Below are positions 23,831-29,373 of a stretch of DNA of 29,373 nt, piece after piece. The stretch covers positions 1-29,373 of the forward strand of contig JAJZLX010000669.1 in the NCBI GenBank assembly GCA_021850555.1. Reading direction: 5' to 3'. A program made the position numbers and the translations under genes. The DNA is from Pseudomonadota bacterium. GTDB taxonomy: Bacteria; Pseudomonadota; Gammaproteobacteria; Steroidobacterales; Steroidobacteraceae. Numbering within the stretch: the first letter of the stretch is position 1; every line of letters starts with the position of its first letter. The notes beneath the pieces were generated by a model that searched no databases, was not told the DNA's origin, and was given only the letters and a program-made list of their open reading frames with translations.

Positions 23831-24706
23831 GTGCCCGCCCGCCGGCAGCCCGGCCAGAAACCGGTCGATTGCGCCGAGCGCCTCCGGTTCGTCGAGCAGC
23901 GGCGCATGGCCGCGCCCGGGGACGGTCAGCGATTCGAGATCCGGCTTTTCGCGCCGCATCCGCTCGAGTATTTCCGGACTCAGGATATCCGACAGCTCGC
24001 CGCGGATCACGAGCATGGCCAGGGCCCGCAGCTGCGCGAACACCGGCCACAGATCCGCCGGTACCGCTGGGGCCGACCGGATTGCCTCCCCGATCATCGG
24101 GTCGAAATCGAGCACCGGCACCCCCGAGACGTCCTCGCGGTAGCTGCGGCGCGTGACGATACCCCACTGTTCATCGGTGAGCCCGGGCCAGGCTCGAGCG
24201 TTCACCTGCCGATACTGGGCGATCGCCTCATCCCAGGTATGCACGGGAGGAAGCGCGCCCGCGTAGCCTCGAATGCGCTCGATGCCGCGCGGATCGGCTT
24301 CGGGTCCGATGTCGTTGACCACGATGCCGGAAATCCTCTGCGGTAGTCGTACAGCCAGCAGCATCGCCAGCAAACCCCCGAGCGAGGTCCCGATGATGGC
24401 CACTCGGTCCAGCCCGAGCGCATCGAGCAGTGCCTGAACGTCCCGGACGTAGGTGCCGGGGTGGTAATTGCGCCACTGTGGATCGCGGGCCGAGCGTCCG
24501 CGGCCTCTGAGGTCAGGGCAGATCACGCGGTAGCGTGCGGCCAGATGCGGCGCCAGCGCCTCGAAGTCGCGACTGTTGCGCGTGAGGCCCGGCAGGCACA
24601 GCACGGTCGGCGCGCCGGCAAGGGCCGCATCGTACACGCGGGTGTAAAGCTCCAGACCGTCGGGTGAGGTCCAGTGCTGCTCGCGAAATGCGTGCGAGCC
24701 GCTCAC
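23828..24706 (-). CDS. Alpha/beta-fold hydrolase
   Basis: A 292-residue cytoplasmic hydrolase with a complete catalytic triad: nucleophile Ser108 in GTSLGG, Asp240 in GELSDILS and His267 in GRGHAPLL. The oxyanion region is [11 protein letters not shown] near residues 38-48, and PDLRGRGRS follows strand 4, all typical of esterase/lactonase/C-C hydrolase types. The ATG at 24706 overlaps the stop of the preceding SDR gene by four bases (ATGA), so it is the last gene of the receptor/esterase/SDR operon. It probably hydrolyses an ester or lactone derived from the same substrate. No secretion signal is seen. The substrate is unknown. Confidence 0.92.
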   Translation of the reverse strand: MSGSHAFREQHWTSPDGLELYTRVYDAALAGAPTVLCLPGLTRNSRDFEALAPHLAARYRVICPDLRGRGRSARDPQWRNYHPGTYVRDVQALLDALGLDRVAIIGTSLGGLLAMLLAVRLPQRISGIVVNDIGPEADPRGIERIRGYAGALPPVHTWDEAIAQYRQVNARAWPGLTDEQWGIVTRRSYREDVSGVPVLDFDPMIGEAIRSAPAVPADLWPVFAQLRALAMLVIRGELSDILSPEILERMRREKPDLESLTVPGRGHAPLLDEPEALGAIDRFLAGLPAGGH

Positions 24707-25482
24707 TGCATGAACCAGCCGTGGCTGACGACCAGCGACTGTCCAGTGAGCGCACGGGACTCGAAGGAGGCGAGAAACACCGCCGCTTCCGCCACTTCCT
24801 CCATCGTCGTGAACTCACCGTCGACTGTCTCCCTCAGCATGACCTCGCGGACGACCGCTTCCGCGGAGATCCCGAGCGCTCGGGCCTGTTCGGGGATCTG
24901 TCTCTCGACGAGCGGGGTGCGCACAAAGCCCGGACAGATCACGTTGGCGCGCACGCCGTGCGGCGCGCCCTCCTTCGCCACGGTTCTGGCCAGCCCAAGC
25001 AGGCCGTGTTTGGCGGTGACATAGGGCGCCTTGAGGCGCGAGGCTTCTTTCGAGTGTACCGAGCCCATGTAGAGAATGCTACCGCCACCCTGGCGATACA
25101 TCTGCTGCAGCGCGGCCCGCGTGGTGAGGAATGCGCCATCGAGGTGCACCGCGAGGACGCGCCTCCAGTCCTGCAACGACAAGGCTTCGAGCGGGCAGAC
25201 CCACTGGATGCCCGCATTGCTCACCAGAATGTCCATCCGGCCGAAAGTGTCGAGCACTCGCGCAATTCCGGTCTGCACCTGCGCCTCGTCCGTCACGTCC
25301 ATGATGACGGGAATGGCCTGCCGTCCCTCGGCGCAGAGCGCCGCTGCGACCTCTTCAGCCCCGCCCCGATCGAGATCGGCGACAGCGACCCGCGCGCCTT
25401 CGCGGGCGAAGGTCCGTGCGATCTGCCGGCCGATGCCGCTGGCGGCTCCGGTGACCAGCGCCACTTGCTCTCTCAAACGCAT
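24703..25482 (-). CDS. SDR oxidoreductase, 3-hydroxybutyrate dehydrogenase-like
   Basis: Short-chain dehydrogenase of 259 residues. It has TGAASGIG at 11-18, acidic DLD at 36-38 (NAD preference), NAGIQ at 89-93, the catalytic Ser141 in GSVHSKE and Tyr154-x-x-x-Lys158 in [22 protein letters not shown] follows, and the C-terminus is SHGWFMQ. The NAGIQ, SVH, YVxAKHG and TPLVxxQI set is the pattern of D-3-hydroxybutyrate dehydrogenases, which oxidise 3-hydroxybutyrate to acetoacetate. TAGGGGC precedes ATG 25482 at suitable distance. It follows the HSL-type esterase gene by 21 bases and overlaps the hydrolase gene, forming a four-gene operon. Action on another 3-hydroxyacid or secondary alcohol cannot be excluded. 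Confidence 0.87.
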   Translation of the reverse strand: MRLREQVALVTGAASGIGRQIARTFAREGARVAVADLDRGGAEEVAAALCAEGRQAIPVIMDVTDEAQVQTGIARVLDTFGRMDILVSNAGIQWVCPLEALSLQDWRRVLAVHLDGAFLTTRAALQQMYRQGGGSILYMGSVHSKEASRLKAPYVTAKHGLLGLARTVAKEGAPHGVRANVICPGFVRTPLVERQIPEQARALGISAEAVVREVMLRETVDGEFTTMEEVAEAAVFLASFESRALTGQSLVVSHGWFMQ

Positions 25483-25503
25483 GATATTGCCCCTACGCTG
25501 CGC

Positions 25504-26409
25504 TCAGATGGCCTGGATGAATTCTCCTGCGCGGCGCAGCGCCGCGACCGCCTCCGGCAGCTCGGGCGCGAAGCCTTGCCACACGTGCACCAGATCGGGC
25601 CAGATATCGAGACGAGCCTCGCCGCCGGCGGCGAGGATCTTTTGCGCCACCCGCACGGTGTCGTCGCGGAACTGCTCCGCGGCGCTCGCTTGCATCAGCA
25701 GCGGCGGCAGGTCCTCGAGATCGGCGAACAGCGGCGAGGCCAGTGGATGGGTCGCCTCGGTCCCCTGCAGATAAAGTCCGGCAAACAGGTCCGGCACCGC
25801 CTTCACGGCCCCGAGGCGCGGATCCTGGTTCTCGATCATCGAGGCGCCGCTGTTGGTGAGGTCGGTCCACGCCGAGAACGTCACGGCGGCGTCGGCGCGG
25901 CCCGCGCCGCGCTGCTGCAGGGCGAGCAGCGTGGCCAGCACGAGACCGCCTCCGGCGGAGTCCCCGAGCAGGAATGCACGGCGCGCCGGCGCGGGCCCGT
26001 CCGGTCCATGCACGCGCATCCAGTGAAATGCCGCGACCGCGTCTTCGAGCGCCGCGGGAAAGGGATGCTCGGGCGCGAGCCGATACTCGATGAGCAGCAC
26101 CGCGCAGCGCGTCGCCGCGGCGATCCACATCGCGAAGTTGCGATAGGCGGCGATGTTGCCGGCGACATAGCCGCCGCCGTGCAGGAAAAGCAGCCGCCGG
26201 CTGGCATCCGCATCGGGCCCGAGCAGCCATTCCGCGGGCAGGTTTGCCGGTGCGGCCGGCCGGCGCAGGACGCGCGGCAGGGGCGGGGCCGTGAAGTATT
26301 CCTCCATGGCCGCGCGCGCGGCGATCTGGGGAGGCAGCGCGGCGGCAGCCATCCGCCGGCCAAGCTCGATCAAGTGCTGCTGCACCGCCGCATGCGCTGA
26401 CGAGGGCAT
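25504..26409 (-). CDS. HSL-family esterase (alpha/beta hydrolase)
   Basis: A 301-residue esterase of the hormone-sensitive lipase (bacterial family IV) type. The oxyanion-hole motif HGGGYVAG is at residues 77-84, the nucleophile Ser151 is in GDSAGGG, the YRLAPEHPFPAALED signature starts at about 109, and the probable triad His is near 275 in LVHVWQGF. There is no signal peptide, so it acts in the cytoplasm on short-chain or bulky esters. The gene begins nine bases after the TonB receptor gene ends and precedes the SDR. The set suggests import of an ester by the receptor, hydrolysis here, then oxidation of the freed hydroxyacid or alcohol. Family call is strong; the natural substrate is inferred. 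Confidence 0.92.
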   Translation of the reverse strand: MPSSAHAAVQQHLIELGRRMAAAALPPQIAARAAMEEYFTAPPLPRVLRRPAAPANLPAEWLLGPDADASRRLLFLHGGGYVAGNIAAYRNFAMWIAAATRCAVLLIEYRLAPEHPFPAALEDAVAAFHWMRVHGPDGPAPARRAFLLGDSAGGGLVLATLLALQQRGAGRADAAVTFSAWTDLTNSGASMIENQDPRLGAVKAVPDLFAGLYLQGTEATHPLASPLFADLEDLPPLLMQASAAEQFRDDTVRVAQKILAAGGEARLDIWPDLVHVWQGFAPELPEAVAALRRAGEFIQAI

Positions 26410-26418
26410 GGTCGTTCC

Positions 26419-28689
26419 TTAGAAACTCGCGCGCAGCAGGATGCCCACCGTGCGCGGCTGGGAGATGAGGACCGGCGTCGGGGCGCTCGGATCATACTCG
26501 TTCGCGAGGGTGGTCGCGTCGATCTGGCCCGCGGCGTCGAAGACGTTCTTCAGGTACAGGTCCGCCGAGAGCGCGTGCGACAGGGTGAGCGACCAGTAGA
26601 TGTCCACGGTGTTGAACGAGGGTAGGGAATAGCGCGCGCTCGCGCTCGTACCGAATCCCTCGGTGCGCTCCCCCATCCACGTGTCGCTTACCGTAAGGGC
26701 GGTCGGATGGCGTGGCGAGAGCGAGAAGTGGTAGGTTCCGAGCAGCGCGAAGTTGAACCGCGGAGACATCGGCAGCCGCGCGCCAGAGTAATCGATCTTG
26801 AGTACCGGGGCCGGGGCGGTCAGCCAGGCATGGGTATAAGTCGCCGATCCATCGAGCGTCAGCCGCGGCGTCACCCGCGCTCTGAAGCTCATCTCCGCGC
26901 CCTGGACGCGGGCACTGTGGCCGTTTTCCAGCTGGTTCACCCCGCCATTGTTGACGACCAGCTGGATGTGACGCCATTCGATGTCGTAGACGTCGAAGTT
27001 GAGCTGGGCCCGGTGGTCGAACAGCGAGGACTTCTCGCCGAGCTCGTAATTCCAGAGCGTATCCGGTGCGAAGCTCGGATTGTGCAGGCCGGAGACGAGC
27101 ACGAAGTTCGGGCCGCCCGGCCGGAATCCACTTGCCGCCCGTGCGTACAACATGACGTTGCGACTGAGCTGGTATTTCGGATTGATGGAATAGGTGGTGA
27201 CGTTCTGGTTGGTGACGGCGACCGGTGAGTCGTACACGGCATTTGAGCCGGTTGCGAACAGACCGAACGTCGTTTCCTGGTACGACTGGTGTTGCGCGCT
27301 GTAGCGCACGCCGACACCGAGGCTGAGTCCTCTGGTGAGGGAGATCGTCGTATCGGCGTACCCGGCGACCTCGCGATAGCTGCTCGGCAGATCGGCGTTG
27401 AAGGGCACCAGCCCGAAGAAGGTTCCGCCTGGATTGGCGCGATCGTAGAGGTCGACGATCTCGTTGGTGATCTCGTGATCGAAGTAGCCGCCGACGATCC
27501 AGCGCACCGGGCCTTCCTGGTGCGAGACGAGGCGCACTTCCTGTGTTATCCGGTGGGTATTGGTGTCGACCGGCAGCTGGAAGGGATCGTGCCCCGCGCC
27601 GAACCCGGCGAGCAGGGCGTCGTAGACCAGACTCTCGTCGCTCAATGAGAAACCGTGATCGGCCTGATCGCCAGTGATGGAAGTGACCGTGAGCCAGGGC
27701 AGGCGCCAGTTGATCTCGGCCGAGTAGAGGGTGAGACTGCTCACTGCCGGCTGTTCGAGCGGGTAGGCCTGATCGTAGGTGCCGATGGTCGGCCGGTGCG
27801 TCACGAAGTTGCGAAAGTCTGTGGCCAAGCCGACGCTGGGGTCGCGCTGGAAGAAGACACCCAGGCGGATGTGGAGCTGGGACATCGGGGCAAGCAGCAG
27901 CTGCACTCTTGCGCCCTCGTTGCGCGTGGCGCCTTGGTTGTCACGGTGATAGACCGGATCGCGCATGTAGCCCGAGTCGTAATTGTCGATGCCGTCGATG
28001 CGCAGCGCCCCGAGGCCGCCGCCGAAGGGCAGGTTCACCATGCCGCGCAGGCCGTAGTTGGTACCGCCGTGTTCGGTGTACGAGAGTTCCGTTTCCGCCA
28101 CGACATGCAGTGCGTGCGGATCTGGCGGCGAGGTCTCGTACTTCACCGCACCGCCCAGGGAGTCGGCTCCGTAGAGGGTTCCCTGGGGCCCGTTCAGCAC
28201 CTCGACACGATCGAGGTCGAAGGTGTTGACGTTGAAGCTCTGATAGCCGAGCCCGAAGGAGGTGCTCGTGCCGAGCGGTATACCGTCGAGATACAGTCCG
28301 ATGGCGCTGCTCAACTGTCCGCCGGTGCCCATCGTCACTCCGCGGATCACGATCAGGCCGGGGGCGGCGCCGGAATTGGTGATCAGACCGGGCACGTAGG
28401 CGGCGAAGTCGCCGAGGTTGTGCGCGTCGATCCGGGTGAGTTCGTGAGCGGTCATCGCGGTGACCTGGAACGGCACACGCTGCACCGGCTCTACGCGCTG
28501 CGTCGCAGTGACCACGATCTCCTGCAGCTCGCCGCCGAGCCCTGGGCCGCCGGCGGGCTCTGAGCGGCGCCCGGCCTGGCCCTGCGCGGGGATGCCGGAG
28601 GAGGAGACCGGGCCGACCGCGGCTGCGGCCCCATGGGCCATCAGCAGGCCGCACGCGATGAGCCATGCGCTTGAGAATCTGTTCGACAT
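26419..28689 (-). CDS. TonB-dependent outer-membrane receptor
   Basis: Outer-membrane receptor of 756 residues. It has a signal peptide (MSNRFSSAWLIACGLLMAHG, cleaved near GAAAA) and a TonB box ELQEIVVTATQR at about 54-65. The plug shows VIRGVTMGTGG, LYLDGIPLG and VEVLNGPQGTLYGADSLGG, and the beta-barrel ends with the canonical Phe (LLRASF). A G-rich ribosome-binding site (AAAGGGGGG) lies about eight bases before ATG 28689. It is the first gene of an operon with an esterase, an SDR and a hydrolase, so it likely imports their substrate. Its plug type (LNGPQGTLYGADSLGGAV) is common in proteobacterial receptors for organic compounds and siderophores; no iron genes are near. Confidence 0.95.
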   Translation of the reverse strand: MSNRFSSAWLIACGLLMAHGAAAAVGPVSSSGIPAQGQAGRRSEPAGGPGLGGELQEIVVTATQRVEPVQRVPFQVTAMTAHELTRIDAHNLGDFAAYVPGLITNSGAAPGLIVIRGVTMGTGGQLSSAIGLYLDGIPLGTSTSFGLGYQSFNVNTFDLDRVEVLNGPQGTLYGADSLGGAVKYETSPPDPHALHVVAETELSYTEHGGTNYGLRGMVNLPFGGGLGALRIDGIDNYDSGYMRDPVYHRDNQGATRNEGARVQLLLAPMSQLHIRLGVFFQRDPSVGLATDFRNFVTHRPTIGTYDQAYPLEQPAVSSLTLYSAEINWRLPWLTVTSITGDQADHGFSLSDESLVYDALLAGFGAGHDPFQLPVDTNTHRITQEVRLVSHQEGPVRWIVGGYFDHEITNEIVDLYDRANPGGTFFGLVPFNADLPSSYREVAGYADTTISLTRGLSLGVGVRYSAQHQSYQETTFGLFATGSNAVYDSPVAVTNQNVTTYSINPKYQLSRNVMLYARAASGFRPGGPNFVLVSGLHNPSFAPDTLWNYELGEKSSLFDHRAQLNFDVYDIEWRHIQLVVNNGGVNQLENGHSARVQGAEMSFRARVTPRLTLDGSATYTHAWLTAPAPVLKIDYSGARLPMSPRFNFALLGTYHFSLSPRHPTALTVSDTWMGERTEGFGTSASARYSLPSFNTVDIYWSLTLSHALSADLYLKNVFDAAGQIDATTLANEYDPSAPTPVLISQPRTVGILLRASF

Positions 28690-28758
28690 GACCGAGCCCC
28701 CCTTTATGACCCCGGATGCCGCACGAGATCCGTTGACTCTCGCGCCTGAACGGACACA

Positions 28759-28787
28759 AGGCTAGCCGAAGCGAACCGGAAAAGCAA
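28759..28787 (-). promoter_or_regulatory. Putative promoter of the TonB receptor/esterase operon
   Basis: On the minus strand, TTGCTT (28787-28782) is followed after 17 bases by TAGCCT (28764-28759), a moderate sigma70-like match upstream of the receptor start. Its -35 element touches the 14-bp palindrome, so a repressor bound there would block it. Confidence 0.4.
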
Positions 28788-28800
28788 CCGATCGATCGGT
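28787..28800. promoter_or_regulatory. Perfect 14-bp palindrome, probable TetR operator
   Basis: ACCGATCGATCGGT is a perfect inverted repeat in the divergent gap between the TonB receptor and the TetR regulator genes. Outer arms CAACC (28785-28789) and GGTTG (28802-28806) extend it imperfectly. It abuts the -35 elements of promoter-like sequences in both directions. TetR-family dimers typically bind such palindromes next to their own gene, so this is the likely site for the adjacent regulator. Confidence 0.6.
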
Positions 28801-28803
28801 AGG

Positions 28804-28834
28804 TTGACAAGTGGATAACCGAAGTATTTATTAT
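28804..28834 (+). promoter_or_regulatory. Putative promoter of the TetR regulator gene
   Basis: A consensus -35 TTGACA at 28804-28809 is followed by TATTAT at 28829-28834; the 19-base spacing is long. The -35 overlaps the outer arm of the palindrome, consistent with autorepression. Confidence 0.4.
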
Positions 28835-28861
28835 GCAAATGGATAATCAATTGATAGGCCC

Positions 28862-29373
28862 ATGATTCCCGGCGCCCAACGCCGGCTCGCGGCGACGCAC
28901 GCCACGCTGCTGCCCGAGCACAAGCCGGAGGGCACCCGCGGCGTGATTCTCGAGGTGGCGCTGAAGCTGTTTGCGGAGCGAGGCTACGCGGGCGCCTCTA
29001 TCCGGGAGATCGCCGAGGCGGTCGGCATGAAGTCGGCCTCCCTGTACGCGCACTTTCCTTCCAAGGAGCACATCCTGGCGGAACTGTGCCGGATCGGACA
29101 CGAAGAGCACCGCCGCAGCATCCATCGCGCACTGCTGGAATGTGGCGCTGATCCACGCGAACAAGTGGTCGCCTATGTGCACGCGCACGTCGCGATGCAC
29201 GCGCAGTTCCCGATGCTGGCGGTCGTTGCCAACGGCGAACTGCACGCCCTGTCGAGCGAGCTCGGCGCGGCGACCTTCGAGCTGCGCAATCAATCCATTC
29301 AGGTGCTCGAAGACATCGTGCGCCGCGGGCTCGAGCGCGGGGTGTTCCGGATTGCGCACGTGTGGCTCGCGGT
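28862..29373 (+). CDS. TetR/AcrR-family transcriptional regulator (3' end outside window)
   Basis: A transcription factor running off the right edge; about 170 residues are visible. The N-terminal DNA-binding domain is clear: ILEVALKLFAERGYAGAS, then helix-turn-helix IREIAEAVGMKSASLYAHFPSKEHIL at about 47-72 (seen as IREIAEAVGMKSASLY and HFPSKE), the hallmark of the family. The ligand-binding domain begins after residue 75 and includes an HAHVAMHAQFP segment. ATG 28862 is the start because an in-frame stop lies at 28844-28846. It is divergent to the TonB receptor operon across a shared palindrome, so it is the likely repressor of that operon and of itself. The family often senses lipid-like or aromatic ligands; the effector here is unknown. 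Confidence 0.93.
   Translation, partial: MIPGAQRRLAATHATLLPEHKPEGTRGVILEVALKLFAERGYAGASIREIAEAVGMKSASLYAHFPSKEHILAELCRIGHEEHRRSIHRALLECGADPREQVVAYVHAHVAMHAQFPMLAVVANGELHALSSELGAATFELRNQSIQVLEDIVRRGLERGVFRIAHVWLA

Noticed and set aside
22788..24167. Minus-strand open frame of about 459 codons
   Set aside because: It overlaps the SorC gene, the Sel1 remnant and the hydrolase gene; its Arg/Pro-rich translation shows no family.
24664..26400. Long plus-strand open frame (over 570 codons) opposite the hydrolase, SDR and esterase genes
   Set aside because: It spans three genes with intact catalytic motifs on the other strand and encodes an Arg/His-rich sequence typical of antisense reading.
27655..28563. 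Plus-strand open frame opposite the second TonB receptor
   Set aside because: It mirrors the receptor plug and barrel coding sequence and has no domain of its own.
1..29373. tRNA, rRNA, CRISPR array or insertion sequence
   Set aside because: No cloverleaf-like sequence, no regularly spaced repeats and no transposase motifs were seen on reading both strands.

Overview
This is a high-GC proteobacterial segment, most likely from a Gammaproteobacterium. Two TonB-dependent receptors with signal peptides and C-terminal Phe imply an outer membrane, and the YVTN-propeller/phosphoesterase and polyol genes point to a heterotrophic catabolic island. The genus is not resolvable from this window; Steroidobacteraceae, Nevskiales or Xanthomonadales-like bacteria are a weak guess.

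Layout. (1) 1-1.73 kb, plus strand: the end of an MBL-fold hydrolase gene and an MFS transporter. (2) 12.77-1.93 kb, minus strand: a compact run of TonB receptor, YVTN propeller/phosphoesterase, second propeller, then glpD-glpK-glpF. The spacing (short gaps and an ATGA overlap) suggests one operon that releases glycerol or glycerol phosphate from an external compound and feeds it to dihydroxyacetone phosphate (DHAP). A 188-bp piece of the phosphoesterase gene recurs downstream of glpF, so direct repeats bracket the glp block. (3) 13.4-23.0 kb, plus strand: a polyol/ketose cluster made of TPP-dependent dehydrogenase E1alpha and E1beta, an aberrant class II aldolase, dehydrogenase E2, an FGGY sugar kinase, an SDR dehydrogenase, an RbtT-like polyol permease and a SorC-family regulator. 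It has a good sigma70-like promoter in front. (4) 23.27-23.83 kb: a decayed Sel1-repeat gene. (5) 28.69-23.83 kb, minus strand: TonB receptor, HSL-type esterase, 3-hydroxybutyrate-dehydrogenase-like SDR and alpha/beta hydrolase. A TetR regulator is divergent to it, and a perfect 14-bp palindrome lies between the two promoters.

How it works together. The glp operon and the polyol cluster both turn polyols into central-pathway intermediates. The most unusual part is the E1alpha-E1beta-aldolase-E2 arrangement inside a polyol operon. It has no E3 gene, and the aldolase lacks the usual His-x-Asp-His site. This looks like an undescribed ketose-cleavage route ending in an acyl-CoA. The esterase/SDR operon resembles a module for using 3-hydroxyacid esters under TetR control.

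Base composition is uneven: the flanks are very GC-rich, whereas the first TonB receptor and the polyol cluster are visibly less so, which suggests separate acquisition. I saw no RNA genes, CRISPR arrays or intact insertion sequences.
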